Positions 8,420 to 19,015 are shown, counted from the stretch's first letter. The stretch is 64,000 nt of DNA from Oceanisphaera litoralis (GCF_016907015.1 NZ_JAFBBE010000015.1:31354-95353), one strand, 5' to 3'. Notes: generated by a model from the letters alone, not told the origin. Translations and numbers: made by a program.

Positions 8420-9918
8420 CGCGTCACTCCCAGTACCGCCTCGATATAACCGGCCGGCGTCAGCAGCTGTTCCGCCGTATCCATCGCCAGTCGCACAGAC
8501 CACTCGGCACCGAAACCGATGATCAGCGTCAGCAGTGCCAGACTCAGCACCGGCAGATACAAAACATAAAGATGCGGATCTGTTTCACCGCGCAGGGGCT
8601 TGGCCTCTTCCGGCAGGGGCTTCCAGAAGGCCTCTGCCCAGATCTTGACCATGGAATACAGGGTCAGCAGACCCACTATCAGGGCGATGGCCACCATCAG
8701 CCAGGCCTCGGCTGCCATACCGGCCTTGATCACAGTGTACTTGGCGAAAAAGCCCGACAAGGGCGGCAGCCCCGCCAGCGACATGGCCGGGATCAGAAAC
8801 AACAGTGCCAACCAGGGGGACGAGCGATACAGGCCTCCCAGTCGCGCCAGATCATAGCTGCCATGATAGCGGTACATGATGCCGCTGATCAGGAACAGAT
8901 TGGTCTTCACTATGATGTGATGGAAGATGTAGAAGACTCCACCGGCGATGGCCAGCGGGGTAAAGAGCGCCAGCCCCACCAGCATGTAGCCAATCTGACT
9001 GACGATATGGAAAGAGAGGATGCGGCGTACCTCGAACTGGGCCGCCGCCCCCAGCACCCCGGTCAGCATGGTGAAGATACCCATGCCCATCAATATCGTA
9101 TGGTGAGTCAGCTCCACATCCTGCACGAAGATGAGGCTGAATACCCGATACAGGGCATAGACCCCCACCTTGGTCAGCAGACCGGCAAACACCGCCGAAA
9201 TCGCCACCGGCGGAGTGTGATAGGACGCCGGCAGCCAGAAGAACAGCGGAAAGGCCGCCGCCTTGATGCCGAAGGCCACCAGAAACAGCATGGCGATCAC
9301 CGTCACCAGCCCGGGCTGATCGCCATTGCCCAGTTTAAGCGCCAGATCGGCCATGTTCAGGGTGCCGGCGTAACCGTACAGCAGACCCACCGCGGTCAGA
9401 AACAGCGCCGACGAAATCAGGTTCAGGGTCACGTACTTGAGCGCCCCCTCCATCTGCGCCCGCTCGCCACCCAGTATCATCAGGCCGAACGAGGCCACCA
9501 GCATGATCTCGAACCAGACGTAAAGATTGAAGATGTCGCCGGTCAGAAAGGCACCCACCACCCCGGCCAGCATCAGGTGCAGCAAGGGGTAATAGCCGAA
9601 GGCCTCGTGGTTGCGGCTCATGGTGGCCAGCGAATAAATCGCCACCGCCAGGCCTATGATGCCGGTGACCAGCACCATGATGGCGCTGAGCAGATCCGCC
9701 ACCAGGGTAATGCCGTAAGGCGCCGACCAGTTGCCGACGTAGGCCACCAGAATGCCTTGCTGGCGCACCTGGCTGAACAGATAGAGGGCGGCCAGCAAGA
9801 GACCGCTGCCGGACAGCACCGACAGCCAGCGCTGTACCCGCCGCCAGCGCCAGCAGATCAGGGTCAGGGCACCGGTCAGCATGGGGATAAAAATAGGTAG
9901 GATAACGGCTATATTCAC
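8416..9918 (-). CDS. mnhD: Na+/H+ antiporter subunit D
   Basis: A 500-residue inner-membrane protein homologous to the ND2/ND4/ND5 proton-translocating subunits of complex I. About 14 hydrophobic segments are visible. Conserved charged positions within the membrane, such as the Lys of [14 protein letters not shown] and the Glu in [10 protein letters not shown], match the proposed proton channel. It overlaps mnhC by four bases (9915-9918) and mnhE by four. Together with MnhA it is expected to form the ion-translocating core. Confidence 0.93.
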   Translation of the reverse strand: MNIAVILPIFIPMLTGALTLICWRWRRVQRWLSVLSGSGLLLAALYLFSQVRQQGILVAYVGNWSAPYGITLVADLLSAIMVLVTGIIGLAVAIYSLATMSRNHEAFGYYPLLHLMLAGVVGAFLTGDIFNLYVWFEIMLVASFGLMILGGERAQMEGALKYVTLNLISSALFLTAVGLLYGYAGTLNMADLALKLGNGDQPGLVTVIAMLFLVAFGIKAAAFPLFFWLPASYHTPPVAISAVFAGLLTKVGVYALYRVFSLIFVQDVELTHHTILMGMGIFTMLTGVLGAAAQFEVRRILSFHIVSQIGYMLVGLALFTPLAIAGGVFYIFHHIIVKTNLFLISGIMYRYHGSYDLARLGGLYRSSPWLALLFLIPAMSLAGLPPLSGFFAKYTVIKAGMAAEAWLMVAIALIVGLLTLYSMVKIWAEAFWKPLPEEAKPLRGETDPHLYVLYLPVLSLALLTLIIGFGAEWSVRLAMDTAEQLLTPAGYIEAVLGVTR

Positions 9919-10262
9919 GAGTCTGTGCTCTTCATTTCGTTCATGTCATCGGCGCCGATGACTTCATAGGCTCTGTGGATCAACACCACGGCGAAGGCCA
10001 GCACCCCGAAGCTGATGACGATGGCGGTCAGGATCAGCGCCTGGGGCAGCGGGTCGGCAATAGGGCCTGTCGCCTGTGCGAGCCCATCCGGGATCAGTGG
10101 TGGCGCGCCACGCACCAGGCCACCACCGGTGAGAATAAGCAGGTTGGCGGCGTTGGACAGAATCATGAGCCCGATCACCAGTTTGACGATGCTGCGTCTC
10201 AGCATCATGAACAAGGCCGTGGCGTAGAGACCGCCAATCACGAAAGCAAACAGGTTTTCCAT
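9915..10262 (-). CDS. mnhC: Na+/H+ antiporter subunit C
   Basis: This 115-residue protein is homologous to NuoK and has three transmembrane helices. The family motif [17 protein letters not shown] and the [14 protein letters not shown] segment are clear. The stop overlaps the mnhD start. It is directly abutted by mnhB upstream (stop at 10263). Confidence 0.93.
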   Translation of the reverse strand: MENLFAFVIGGLYATALFMMLRRSIVKLVIGLMILSNAANLLILTGGGLVRGAPPLIPDGLAQATGPIADPLPQALILTAIVISFGVLAFAVVLIHRAYEVIGADDMNEMKSTDS

Positions 10263-10694
10263 TTATTCCTCCACCTTGTCCAGTGACAGCAATATGGTCG
10301 ACACCACGCCAATCACCACCAGGTAAACGCCGATATCGAACAGCAGGGGAGTACTCACCGCCAGCTCGCCGATGCCCGGCACATAGAGGGTGCCCCACTG
10401 GCTGGTCAGAAAGGGCTGGCCCCGGAATACCAGGCCGACCATGCCGCTCAGCAGCGCCAGCAAGAGCCCCGCGCCCATCAGCAGCTGGCTTTCCACCTTC
10501 AGCAGCTTTTTGGTGCTGCCGGCATCGAAGGCAAACAAATGCAGGGCAAAGGCGCTGGACGCCACCAGGCCGGCGATAAAGCCGCCCCCGGGTTCGTTAT
10601 GGCCGCGCAACAGCAGAAAGACGGAGAACAGCAGCAACAGCGGCACCAGCAAGCGGGTCGCGGTCTGCAGTATGATGGAATTATCGGATCTCAT
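10263..10694 (-). CDS. mnhB: Na+/H+ antiporter subunit B
   Basis: A 143-residue membrane protein with four hydrophobic segments and the MnhB motifs [16 protein letters not shown] and [13 protein letters not shown]. Its ATG overlaps the mnhA stop by four bases. The presence of a separate MnhB together with a long MnhA is the usual group 1 (seven-gene) arrangement. Confidence 0.93.
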   Translation of the reverse strand: MRSDNSIILQTATRLLVPLLLLFSVFLLLRGHNEPGGGFIAGLVASSAFALHLFAFDAGSTKKLLKVESQLLMGAGLLLALLSGMVGLVFRGQPFLTSQWGTLYVPGIGELAVSTPLLFDIGVYLVVIGVVSTILLSLDKVEE

Positions 10695-12991
10695 TTCTGG
10701 CTCTCCCAGCGGAAGCGGATCATGGCATTGACGCCGATGGCCGCCAGCGCCAGCACGAAGATCTCGCCCAGCGTGTCCAGCGCCCGGAAGTCGACCAGGA
10801 TGACGTTGACGATGTTGCGCCCATGCGCCGCCACATAGCTGTTTTCCACCAGATAGGCGGTAATGCCCTCACCCGGCAGAGCAGACTGGTTCACGGTGAG
10901 CACCATCATGGTGACCAGCACGCCGAAGGCGCCAGCCACGACCGCATCGCGCCAGCGCACCAAGGGACTCGACAGGTCCTGGAAGCCGGGCAGACGAAAC
11001 AGCACCAGCACCAGCATGATCACGGTAAGGGTCTCGATCAGTACCTGTGTAATGGCCAGATCCGGGGCGCTGAAGAACACATAAATCATCGCCATGGCAA
11101 ACCCCAACACGCCGATGGCGGCCACCGAGCCCAGCCGCAGATGCGTGGCGCTGGCATAGATCACCGCCACCAGCATCAGCAGCGCGATCACCACCTCGTA
11201 GAAACGCACCCCCTCGAACGACAGGGAGTAGACAAAGGCGTCTTCCGCCCAGAAGGTATAGGCCAGCAGCGCTATGGTGGTCAGCAGTATGGTCAGAATA
11301 TAGTGGGTCATGTAGCCATTCTGCAGTATGCGGGTCTGGCCCCGGGCCAGTGCCACCAGGCCATCCATCATCCGCTCATAACCCCGCTCGGGGCCATAGG
11401 CCAAAGGGTCAAGGCCGGCGGCCAGGGGGTCGCGTATTCGATCCCAGTGATGATAAAGCAGACCGCCACACACCAGCGCCAGCGCACTGAGCAGCAAGGG
11501 CAGATTAAGGCCATGCCACAGCGCCAGCTGCAGCCCGGCCGCCGGTTCACCGCCGATGGCGGTCACCGCCGCCTGCAGCAGGGGCGTGACCAGGCCGGGC
11601 ATCAATCCCAGCAGCAGGCCGATGATGGCCAGCAGGGTAAAGCCCAGCCGCATCGCCAGCGGCGCTTCGTGGGGCGTTTTGGGCGTCGGCTTCAATGTGC
11701 CGTAAAAGGGTTTTATCGCCACCAGGGCTGCCGCCGCCACTATGGCGATGGCGGAGATCACCGACAAGCCGATCAACAGGCCCGACAACCAGCCTGCATC
11801 CAGCACCGATTCGAACATCAGCTCCTTGGCGATAAAACCAAACAGGGGGGGAATGCCGGCCAGCGACAGCGCCGCCAGGGTGATGAACAGTGCCGTCTGG
11901 GGCATGTATTTACGCAGGCCACCCAGATCGCGCACATCCTTGGTGCCGGTGACATGATCCAGAGTACCCGCCGCCATGAAGAGCGCGCCCTTGTAGAGCG
12001 CGTGGGCCAGCAGAAACACCATGGCCGCCTCCAGCGCATGGGGGGTGCCGATGCCGATCAGCATGGTCAGGGTGCCGAGTGCCATTATGGTGGAAAAGGC
12101 GAGAATACGCTTGAGATCGGTGCTGCATGCCGCCATCAGGCCGCCGACCGTCATGGTCACGCCGCCAAACAGCGACAGGGTCAGCATCCAGACCTCGCTG
12201 CCGGCCATCATCGGCTGCAGCCGGGCCATCAGATAGACCCCCGCCTTGACCATGGTGGCCGAATGCAGATAGGCGCTGACCGGGGTCGGCGCCGCCATGG
12301 CATTGGGCAGCCAGAAGTGAAACGGCGTCTGGGCCGACTTGGTGAAGGCCCCCAGCAGCACCAGCACCATCATCGCCAGGAACAGCGGTTGTTGCTGTAT
12401 GTCCGTCCCCTGAGCCAGCAGCTCGTTCAGCTCGAAGCTGCCACCAATATGACCCAGCAGTATCAAGCCGGCCATCAGCGCCAGGCCGCCGCCGGCGGTG
12501 ATAAAGAGCCCCTGCAGCGCCGCCTTGCGGGCCTTTTCCTGCTCGTGGTTGAAGCCGATCAGCAGATAAGAGGTAAAGCTGGTCAGCTCCCAGAAGATAA
12601 ACAGGGAAATCAGGTTGCTGGACAGCACCAGCCCCAGCATGGCTCCCATGAACGCCAGCAGATACATCAGCAACTTGTGAATATCTTTGTGGCCCTGCAG
12701 ATAGCGGCCCGCATAGATAAAGATGAAGGTGCCGATGCCGCTGATCAACAGCGCAAACATCAGGCTGAGGCCATCGACCATGAAATTGAGATTGATCCCC
12801 AGACTGGGGATCCATTCATGAGTCAGCAGCAGCACCTGGCCGTCGGTCACCTGCGGCCAGAACGTCAGAAAATACCCGAACAGAACGGCGGGCAGCAGAG
12901 CCAGGTACCAGCCGATTTTCGTCCCCATCAGGGGCGTCAGTCTCGGCACCAGCATTGCCAGAATAAAACCAGCTATAACAGCAATAAGCAT
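10691..12991 (-). CDS. mnhA: Na+/H+ antiporter subunit A
   Basis: The largest subunit (766 residues) has an N-terminal ND5-like proton-channel half and a C-terminal extension carrying MrpA/MbhD-like helices ending in [19 protein letters not shown]. Motifs such as [15 protein letters not shown] and [16 protein letters not shown] are diagnostic. I start at 12991 because AAAGGAG sits about 10 bases upstream (around 13001-13007); an in-frame ATG at 13027 has no such site. It heads the operon mnhABCDEFG, whose promoter should lie between 12992 and about 13120. No thiD-linked promoter is shared. Confidence 0.94.
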   Translation of the reverse strand: MLIAVIAGFILAMLVPRLTPLMGTKIGWYLALLPAVLFGYFLTFWPQVTDGQVLLLTHEWIPSLGINLNFMVDGLSLMFALLISGIGTFIFIYAGRYLQGHKDIHKLLMYLLAFMGAMLGLVLSSNLISLFIFWELTSFTSYLLIGFNHEQEKARKAALQGLFITAGGGLALMAGLILLGHIGGSFELNELLAQGTDIQQQPLFLAMMVLVLLGAFTKSAQTPFHFWLPNAMAAPTPVSAYLHSATMVKAGVYLMARLQPMMAGSEVWMLTLSLFGGVTMTVGGLMAACSTDLKRILAFSTIMALGTLTMLIGIGTPHALEAAMVFLLAHALYKGALFMAAGTLDHVTGTKDVRDLGGLRKYMPQTALFITLAALSLAGIPPLFGFIAKELMFESVLDAGWLSGLLIGLSVISAIAIVAAAALVAIKPFYGTLKPTPKTPHEAPLAMRLGFTLLAIIGLLLGLMPGLVTPLLQAAVTAIGGEPAAGLQLALWHGLNLPLLLSALALVCGGLLYHHWDRIRDPLAAGLDPLAYGPERGYERMMDGLVALARGQTRILQNGYMTHYILTILLTTIALLAYTFWAEDAFVYSLSFEGVRFYEVVIALLMLVAVIYASATHLRLGSVAAIGVLGFAMAMIYVFFSAPDLAITQVLIETLTVIMLVLVLFRLPGFQDLSSPLVRWRDAVVAGAFGVLVTMMVLTVNQSALPGEGITAYLVENSYVAAHGRNIVNVILVDFRALDTLGEIFVLALAAIGVNAMIRFRWESQK

Positions 12992-13173
12992 AGGAAAAAC
13001 GTCTCCTTTCCATGCGGGTTCAGGCAATAGAATGAGCGAAAAGAAAGGGGAGAAACAGCACAGTGCGCAGGCTATAGTAAGGAGGTATATCGATTGATTT
13101 TCAAGCAGTTAATCGATTTTTTTTTTGAGTTTTTATGGCGGTCGATACTACAAGCGGATCCGATAAAACACAA

Positions 13174-13198
13174 GCAGAGCCGAACATGCCGGCTCTGC
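13174..13198 (-). terminator. Probable rho-independent terminator of thiD
   Basis: A 9-bp perfect stem (GCAGAGCCG paired with CGGCTCTGC, 7-base loop) lies 25 bp past the thiD stop codon. On the minus strand it is followed by a moderately T-rich run (TTGTGTTTTAT). A long T-run at about 13117-13126 on the plus strand is separate. Confidence 0.55.
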
Positions 13199-13222
13199 CT
13201 GCCGATTAAGGCCGCATCGCAA

Positions 13223-14059
13223 TCAGCGATCGAAAAAATGCTCCACCGGTCCCCGCCCCTGACCGATGGACAAGGTGCTGCCGGCCAGAATGGCTCTGTC
13301 GATATAATGCTTGGCGCTGGACACCGCCAGCTCCATGGACAATCCCTGGCCCAGATAGCAGGCCAGCGCCGCCGACAGGGTGCAGCCGGTGCCGTGGGTA
13401 TTGCCGGTGATCACCCTGGGGGTATCGAAACAACGTACCTCGCCCCCCCTCAGCAACCAGTCCGGGCTGCGCGCTTCCTGTTGCAGAAAGCCGCCCTTGA
13501 GCAGCACGGCGGCACAGTCCAGGCCGGCCAGCCCCTCGAACAGAGACTCCACCTCGGCCAGCCGCGCCGGCAGGGGGCTGTCGATCAGCGCCGCCGCTTC
13601 CGGCAGGTTGGGGGTGATCACATCGGCCAGCGGCAGCAGTTCTTCCCGCAGGCTGTTCACCGCCTCTTCGGCCAGCAACATGTCGCCATTGGCGGTGACC
13701 ATCACCGGGTCCACCACCAGATGGGCCGGGCGATAACGCCGCAAGACCTCGGCCACGGTACTGATGGTGGCGCTGTCGCCGAGCATGCCGACCTTGACCG
13801 CCATGACCTGCAAATCGCCGAACACCGCCTCCAGCTGGGCCCGGATCATATCCTGGGGCACCGGATGCACGGCGCTGACACCACGGGTGTTCTGGGCGGT
13901 CAGGGCGGTGAGCACCGAACAGGCATAGCCGCCGGTGGCAGAAATGGCCTTGATGTCGGCCTGAATACCGGCACCGCCGCCGCTGTCGGATCCGGCGATG
14001 GTGAGTACTATCGGTTTGTGACGGGCAGCTTGATGATCTTGGGGCATGTGACTGGTCAT
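13223..14059 (-). CDS. thiD: Hydroxymethylpyrimidine / phosphomethylpyrimidine kinase
   Basis: ThiD phosphorylates HMP and then HMP-phosphate to give HMP-pyrophosphate for thiamine synthesis. The 278-residue protein has the N-terminal TIAGSDSGGGAGIQADIKA signature, VVDPVMVTANGD in the middle, and the anion-hole motif NTHGTGCTLSAALA near the C-terminus, all ribokinase-family features. GGAGG lies about 11 bases upstream of the ATG. The gene is alone behind a TPP riboswitch, not joined to thiC or thiE here, so TPP should repress this one step or salvage function. Confidence 0.95.
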   Translation of the reverse strand: MTSHMPQDHQAARHKPIVLTIAGSDSGGGAGIQADIKAISATGGYACSVLTALTAQNTRGVSAVHPVPQDMIRAQLEAVFGDLQVMAVKVGMLGDSATISTVAEVLRRYRPAHLVVDPVMVTANGDMLLAEEAVNSLREELLPLADVITPNLPEAAALIDSPLPARLAEVESLFEGLAGLDCAAVLLKGGFLQQEARSPDWLLRGGEVRCFDTPRVITGNTHGTGCTLSAALACYLGQGLSMELAVSSAKHYIDRAILAGSTLSIGQGRGPVEHFFDR

Positions 14060-14109
14060 ATCCTTATGGTCCTCCGGGCGAAGGCACCACCGGCAAACTG
14101 ACGCTTGCC

Positions 14110-14196
14110 CGTTAGTTTCCTACGCCAGCATTAACTGGATCAGGTGCCGCGGGTCCGGTGCAAATACCGTCTCAGCCTGGCGGCTCCCCGACTAAC
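14110..14196 (-). promoter_or_regulatory. TPP riboswitch (THI element) upstream of thiD
   Basis: On the minus strand the leader contains all conserved TPP-aptamer blocks in order: CGGGGAGCC, the thi-box GCTGAGACGG, GACCCGCG, CACCTGATCCAGTTAATGC, and GCGTAGGAAACT. They span about 14112-14194. The element ends about 50 bases before the thiD ATG, so the expression platform probably masks the GGAGG Shine-Dalgarno at about 14070. Translational control is inference. Confidence 0.95.
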
Positions 14197-14234
14197 AATC
14201 GTTCGATAATAGCGACCCCGGCGGGTAAATACCA

Positions 14235-14334
14235 GCCGGAAGCCGTGAGGAATAAAGAGTGAGGCGTCAGGTGTTTACCCCTTACTCTTCGCACCTCACG
14301 CCTTGTGCCTCACACATCACGCTTCACGCAAGAG
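14235..14334. repeat. Low-complexity inverted CTCACGC-type repeat after polA
   Basis: Between the riboswitch and the polA stop is a degenerate tract. Its right half repeats a roughly 8-base unit like CCTCACGC (CACCTCACGCC, GTGCCTCAC, ATCACGC, TTCACGC). Its left half carries the reverse complement (GTGAGGAATA, GAGTGAGGCG). The halves could pair. No gene is evident. It resembles the tracts past hemN, uvrD and xerC in position and style, not in exact sequence. Confidence 0.65.
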
Positions 14335-17073
14335 TTAATGCGCCTCATCCCAGTTGTTGCCTTCGCCGACTTCCACCAGCAGCGGCACGTCCAGGCTGGC
14401 CGCCTGCTCCATCAGCGTGCGGATCTGTTCCTTGAAGGCCGCTACCTTGTCTGAGCGGATTTCGAACACCAGTTCATCGTGCACCTGCATCAGCATTCGC
14501 ACCTCATCGTCCGCCTGTTGCTCCAGCCAGCCGGCGACCTTGATCATCGCCTTCTTGATGATGTCGGCGGCGGTGCCCTGCATGGGGGCGTTAATTGCTG
14601 CCCGTTCGGCTCCCTTGCGCCGGGCGCCATTCTTGGCATTGATTTCCGGCAGATACAGCCGGCGACCGAACAGGGTGGACACATAGCCCTTGTCGGCGGC
14701 CAGGGTGCGGGTATCTTCCATGTAGCGCAACACACCCGGGTACCGCTCGAAATAGATGTTCATGTAGTCCTGGGCCTCGTTGCGGCCAATACCCAGCTGG
14801 CGCGCCAGCCCGAAGGCACTCATGCCATAGATAAGGCCGAAGTTGATGGCCTTGGCCCGGCGCCGCTGCTCTGTGGTGACCTGATCCAGCGGCACACCGA
14901 ACACCTCGGCAGCGGTGGCCTTGTGGATATCCAGGCCATGGGCGAAGGCATCGAGCAGGCCCTTGTCCCGGGACAGGTGCGCCATGATGCGCAGCTCAAT
15001 CTGGGAGTAATCCGCCGCCACCAGCCTGTAACCGGGCGCCGCCACGAAGGCCTGACGAATACGCCGCCCTTCCGCGGTACGAATGGGGATATTCTGCAGG
15101 TTGGGATCCGACGACGACAAGCGGCCGGTGGCGGTATTGGCCTGGTGGTAGGAGGTGTGAATACGGCCACTGTGTTCGTTGACCATCTGCGGCAGCTTGT
15201 CGGTATAGGTGGACTTGAGCTTGCTCAGGCCCCGGTATTCCATCAGCAGTTTGGGCAGCGGATAATCCAGCGCCAGTTCCTGCAACACCTCTTCGGCGGT
15301 GGACGGCGCCCCCTTGGGAGTTTTCTTGAGCACCGGCAGCTCGAGCCTGGTAAACAGAATGTCGCCCAGTTGCTTGGGCGAGCTCAGGTTGAAGGGCTCG
15401 CCGGCCAGCTCGAAGGCTTGCTGCTCCAGCTCTTTCAGTCGTTTGGCGATCTCGTCGCTCTGAATGGCCAAGAGGCCGCTGTCGATACGCACCCCTGTGT
15501 ATTCCATCTGCGCCAGAATCGGCACCAGCGGCATTTCGATATCACCGAACACCTGCTGCAGCTCGGGCTCGGCGGCCAGCTCGGCGGCCAGGTGGTGATG
15601 CAGCCGCAATGTGATGTCGGCGTCTTCCGCCGCATAGGGCGCGGCCTGTTCCAGCGGTATCTGGTTGAAGGTCAGCTGTTTGGCGCCCTTGCCGGCAATC
15701 GACTCGAACGAGATGGTGTTATGGTTGAGGAAAAACGCCGCCATGCTGTCCATGTCGTGCCGGGTCTGCACCGAATTGAGCACATAGGACTCCAGCATGG
15801 TGTCCAGGCCGATACCCTTCAACTCGATGCCGTGATTTTTCAGCACATTGGCATCGTACTTCAGGTTCTGACCCAGCTTGATGAGCCGCTCGTCTTCCAG
15901 CAGCGGCTTGAGCGCGCCCAGTACCACGGCTTCGCTCAGTTGCTCGGGCGCATCCAGATAATCGTGACCGAAGGGCACGTAGGCGGCCTGACCCGGCTCG
16001 ATGGCAAAAGACACTCCCACCACCCGGGCATCACGATAGTTGAGGCTGGTGGTTTCGGTGTCGAAGGCGAAATAGGGCGCCTGTTTCAGCCGTTCCATCC
16101 AATCCGTCAGTTGCGCTTCGGTAAGAATGGTCTGGTAATCTGTGGCCATGGCCGGCGCCGTTTCTTGCGCCGGCGCATCGTTCTGACCCGGCTCCAGCTC
16201 TGCCAGCAGGTTGCGGAATTCGTATTCCCGGTAGAGCGCCTTCAGGGCTTCGGTATCCGGCTCGCTTTGCTGCAAGTCCGCCGGGCCCCATTCCAGCGCC
16301 ACGTCGGTCTTGATGGTTGCCAGCACCTGCGACAGCCTGACCATTTCTTCATGCTCGGCAAACTTGGCGGCGAAACTCTTGGATCCGCGAAAGCCCAGGG
16401 CCGCGACCTTGTCGGTATTGGCGGCGATCTCGTCGATGGGTCCCAGGCCCTGCAACAAGGCCAGGGCGGTTTTCTCGCCCACCCCGGGCATGCCCGGAAT
16501 GTTGTCCACCTTGTCGCCGACCAATGCCAGCAGATCCACGATCAGCTCCGGCGGCACGCCGAATTTCTCGACCACACCGTCCCTGTCCATGAAGCTGTTC
16601 TTCATGGTATCCATCAGCAGCACATGATCCGACACCAGCTGGGCCATGTCCTTGTCGCCGGTGCTGATCACCACATCCAGCTGTTGCTCGGTGGCCTGAC
16701 GGGCCAGGGTACCGATAACGTCATCCGCCTCTACCCCATCCTCGATCAGCAACGGCAGTCCCATGGCCCTGATGATGGCATGGATCGGGGCTACCTGGCT
16801 GCGCAGATCGTCCGGCATCGAGGGGCGCTGAGCCTTGTATTCCGGATAGATATCATCGCGAAAGGTCTTGCCCTTGGCATCGAACACCACCGTGACCCGG
16901 GAGTCGGGAAACTGCTTGTGCAGGCTGCGCAGCATGTTGGTGACCACTCGGATGGCGCCGGTGGGACGACCGTCGCTGGTACGCAGATCTGCCTGCTGGG
17001 AAGCAAAATAGGCACGGTACAGATAGGAAGATCCATCGACCAGGATCAGGGGTTTGGCAGGAATGGCAACCAT
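14335..17073 (-). CDS. polA: DNA polymerase I
   Basis: The 912-residue enzyme (E. coli 928) has three domains. The 5'-3' exonuclease (about 1-290) starts [17 protein letters not shown]. The 3'-5' proofreading domain keeps its catalytic DTE (FAFDTETTS). The polymerase domain shows motif A ([11 protein letters not shown]), motif B ([14 protein letters not shown]) and motif C ([10 protein letters not shown]). It is therefore a full proofreading enzyme for Okazaki-fragment processing and repair. The start is at 17073, where homology begins; an upstream in-frame Met would add about 20 unrelated residues. A consensus DnaA box lies about 80 bp upstream. Confidence 0.96.
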   Translation of the reverse strand: MVAIPAKPLILVDGSSYLYRAYFASQQADLRTSDGRPTGAIRVVTNMLRSLHKQFPDSRVTVVFDAKGKTFRDDIYPEYKAQRPSMPDDLRSQVAPIHAIIRAMGLPLLIEDGVEADDVIGTLARQATEQQLDVVISTGDKDMAQLVSDHVLLMDTMKNSFMDRDGVVEKFGVPPELIVDLLALVGDKVDNIPGMPGVGEKTALALLQGLGPIDEIAANTDKVAALGFRGSKSFAAKFAEHEEMVRLSQVLATIKTDVALEWGPADLQQSEPDTEALKALYREYEFRNLLAELEPGQNDAPAQETAPAMATDYQTILTEAQLTDWMERLKQAPYFAFDTETTSLNYRDARVVGVSFAIEPGQAAYVPFGHDYLDAPEQLSEAVVLGALKPLLEDERLIKLGQNLKYDANVLKNHGIELKGIGLDTMLESYVLNSVQTRHDMDSMAAFFLNHNTISFESIAGKGAKQLTFNQIPLEQAAPYAAEDADITLRLHHHLAAELAAEPELQQVFGDIEMPLVPILAQMEYTGVRIDSGLLAIQSDEIAKRLKELEQQAFELAGEPFNLSSPKQLGDILFTRLELPVLKKTPKGAPSTAEEVLQELALDYPLPKLLMEYRGLSKLKSTYTDKLPQMVNEHSGRIHTSYHQANTATGRLSSSDPNLQNIPIRTAEGRRIRQAFVAAPGYRLVAADYSQIELRIMAHLSRDKGLLDAFAHGLDIHKATAAEVFGVPLDQVTTEQRRRAKAINFGLIYGMSAFGLARQLGIGRNEAQDYMNIYFERYPGVLRYMEDTRTLAADKGYVSTLFGRRLYLPEINAKNGARRKGAERAAINAPMQGTAADIIKKAMIKVAGWLEQQADDEVRMLMQVHDELVFEIRSDKVAAFKEQIRTLMEQAASLDVPLLVEVGEGNNWDEAH

Positions 17074-17408
17074 GACGTTTTTCTCGTTAATGCGTTGGCC
17101 GCTAGCATGCCACAGCCGGGCCGCCGACACCACGGCGACCCCGGACCAGCCTGTGGATAACTCTGTGCAAAGCGGATCGACGCAAGATCTTGATAAAAAT
17201 TAAATTACATATATTATCAACAACTTAAAATTTAAACATGGATCTTGCCTGCAGGTCTTGCTATGTGGAAAATCGGCAGCAATGAAGTTCTGCACAATTG
17301 TTGAGCGAAATAAATGCTAGCATAGTTCTGACAGATCACCCGGCGCCGGATCACGATTATGAATGCCAAACATGAATGCCAAACTTCACGCCAAACAAGG
17401 AGTCCGAC
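17074..17408. other. Divergent polA-elbB intergenic region with a consensus DnaA box
   Basis: About 335 bp without a gene. It holds TGTGGATAA at 17152-17160, a perfect match to the DnaA box TTATCCACA on the minus strand, and then an AT-rich stretch (about 17190-17240). AAGGAG at about 17397 is the elbB ribosome-binding site. No Spot 42-like RNA or tRNA was recognised. The DnaA box could be chance, since a given 9-mer on either strand is expected roughly once per 130 kb. Confidence 0.5.
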
Positions 17409-18056
17409 ATGAAAAAAGTTGCCGTTATTTTAAGTGGCTGCGGCGTCTATGACGGAGCAGAAATTCACGAGGCCGTGTTGTGTCTGCTGCACCTGGCCAG
17501 GCAGGGAGCCGGTTATCAATGTTTTGCCCCCGACAAGCCCCAGCATCATGTGGTCAATCATCTTAGTGGCGAGGAAGAGCCCGGCAGTCGTAATGTGCTG
17601 GAAGAGTCGGCGCGCATCGCCCGCGGCGACATCAAACCCCTCACCGAACTGAAGGTCGACGACTTCGATGCACTGCTGCTGCCCGGCGGTTTTGGTGCCG
17701 CCAAGAATCTGTGCAACTTCGCCGATCACGGCGCCGATGCACGGGTGGATCCCCAGGTACTGAGCGTCTGTAAAGACTTCGCGGCCGCGCGCAAGCCCGC
17801 CGGTTATTGCTGCATTTCGCCGATACTGATGCCGCGCGTCTACCCCGCCGGGGTCAAGGGCACCATAGGGACCGAAGCCGCCGTGGCCGAGGCCTTCAGT
17901 GCCATGGGGGGTAAACACATAGGTTGTGCGGTGACCGATGTGGTGGAAGACGAACATTACAGGGTGATCTCCACCCCGGCTTATATGCTGGCCAAGAGCA
18001 TCACAGAGGCGGATATCGGCATCGGCAAACTGGTGAAGCGACTGCTGGAAATGTAA
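17409..18056 (+). CDS. elbB: ElbB-type DJ-1/PfpI family glyoxalase
   Basis: The 215-residue protein belongs to the class I glutamine amidotransferase-like (DJ-1/PfpI) superfamily. It matches E. coli ElbB from the start (MKKVAVILSGCGVYDGAEIHE) through LLLPGGFGAAKNL and GYCCISP. ElbB has reported glyoxalase activity and an old genetic link to isoprenoid synthesis; its physiological role is not settled. The start at 17409 follows AAGGAG; the upstream in-frame Met codons at 17376 are not supported. It converges with the RyhB-like RNA gene, whose terminator hairpin may also end this transcript. Confidence 0.9.
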   Translation: MKKVAVILSGCGVYDGAEIHEAVLCLLHLARQGAGYQCFAPDKPQHHVVNHLSGEEEPGSRNVLEESARIARGDIKPLTELKVDDFDALLLPGGFGAAKNLCNFADHGADARVDPQVLSVCKDFAAARKPAGYCCISPILMPRVYPAGVKGTIGTEAAVAEAFSAMGGKHIGCAVTDVVEDEHYRVISTPAYMLAKSITEADIGIGKLVKRLLEM

Positions 18057-18062
18057 TAAGCT

Positions 18063-18212
18063 AAAAAAAGGGCCGGCATAAGCCGGCCTTAAACTCTGGA
18101 AGCAATGTGAGCAATGTCGTGCCTTCGCAAGCTGGCTTCACCTGCCGCTGGAAAGAGGCTTTACCTATCGCAGGAAGCCGCAGCAGAAGGGGAAGTCATG
18201 CCCCGAAAGCAA
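18063..18212 (-). ncRNA. ryhB: RyhB-like iron-responsive small RNA
   Basis: On the minus strand, 18122-18096 reads GCACGACATTGCTCACATTG then CTTCCAG, identical to the conserved pairing core of E. coli RyhB. It is followed by a strong terminator: GGCCGGC, 4-base loop, GCCGGCC (18071-18088) and seven T. A Fur box sits at 18216-18234, exactly where the promoter should be. The transcript would be about 140-150 nt, longer than the 90-nt E. coli RNA; the 5' end is estimated from the Fur box and a GATTAT-like -10. RyhB uses Hfq to repress iron-using proteins when Fur is inactive. Confidence 0.92.
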
Positions 18213-18215
18213 ATT

Positions 18216-18234
18216 AACGATAATCGTTATCATT
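18216..18234 (-). promoter_or_regulatory. Fur box at the ryhB promoter
   Basis: The minus-strand 19-mer AATGATAACGATTATCGTT fits the Fur consensus (TGATAATnATTATCA) at 13 of 15 core positions. It lies immediately upstream of the RyhB-like RNA, where Fe-Fur binding would block transcription when iron is plentiful. It could also act on the plus-strand gene at 18398, but that start is 160 bp away. Confidence 0.85.
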
Positions 18235-18397
18235 TGTGATTGCAAACAGATTTGTTCATCTATCGTCGCTTTTCCTGGACCCGCGCCGCCAGCCCTCCCC
18301 GATGGCGCCTTGACTGCACACCTTAACTACACACCTGACTGCACACCTTGGTTACCCCCCTGACTACAATGGGTAAGAGACAGCCGGAGGGAAGCAG

Positions 18398-19015
18398 ATG
18401 AACAAACCATGTTTATGGGTGGGATTATGGGCAGTGCTCTTGCTGCCCTGCGCCCTGCTCGCCGACGATACCGGTACCGACACCAGTACCGAAACCAGAG
18501 CCGACATCAGGCAGGCTATTTCCGAGGGTAACCGGGCCTACGAGGCCGGCGAGCTGTCGCAGGCGGCGGCACAATTCGACTATGTATCCACCCTGATCCG
18601 CCAGTTGCAGGCCGGAGAGCTCGGCACCCTGTTTCCGGAGCCACTCACCGGCTGGCAGGCCGAAAAAGTGAATACCCAGGCCGGATCGGCGGCCTTTTTC
18701 GGTGGCGGCATCAACGCCTCGCGGCGCTATCGCAAAGACAACGCCAGCCTGGAGATCAGCATGACCAAAGACTCGCCCCTGCTGCAGACCATGGCGGTAC
18801 TTTTTACCAACCCCGGCATGGCGGCCATGGGCGGCTACAAGATAAAGCGCATCAAGGGGCAAACCGCCATGATGAAAGAGGAGAGTAACAGTCGGGAGCT
18901 GCAGATGCTGATTGCCAACCGCATCCTGATCCAGCTCAGTGGCCGGGGTATCACCGAAGAGGAGCTCAACGCCTATGCCGAGGCCCTGGATATCGAGGCG
19001 ATAACCCGGCTTTAG
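18398..19015 (+). CDS. Unknown periplasmic protein with TPR-like N-terminal region
   Basis: The 205-residue product has a clear signal peptide (residues 1-22, LLLPCALLA before DD). It is followed by an Asp/Thr-rich linker and a helical region resembling a single TPR-like hairpin (AISEGNRAYEAGELSQAAAQF, about 40-60). The rest is mixed and contains GWQAEKVNTQAGSAAFFGGG and a Met-rich stretch MAVLFTNPGMAAMGGYK. I do not recognise the family. The Cys at 18 lies within the signal region but does not form a convincing lipobox. It sits between the ryhB promoter and yhhQ, converging with yhhQ (4-base stop overlap). AGGGAAG precedes the ATG. Confidence 0.75.
   Translation: MNKPCLWVGLWAVLLLPCALLADDTGTDTSTETRADIRQAISEGNRAYEAGELSQAAAQFDYVSTLIRQLQAGELGTLFPEPLTGWQAEKVNTQAGSAAFFGGGINASRRYRKDNASLEISMTKDSPLLQTMAVLFTNPGMAAMGGYKIKRIKGQTAMMKEESNSRELQMLIANRILIQLSGRGITEEELNAYAEALDIEAITRL

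Noticed and set aside
10823..13030. 735-codon plus-strand open frame antisense to mnhA
   Set aside because: His/Gln-rich shadow of the GC-rich mnhA gene; the opposite frame encodes a well-conserved membrane protein.
14479..17160. 893-codon plus-strand frame antisense to polA
   Set aside because: Shadow frame; polA motifs on the other strand are all intact.
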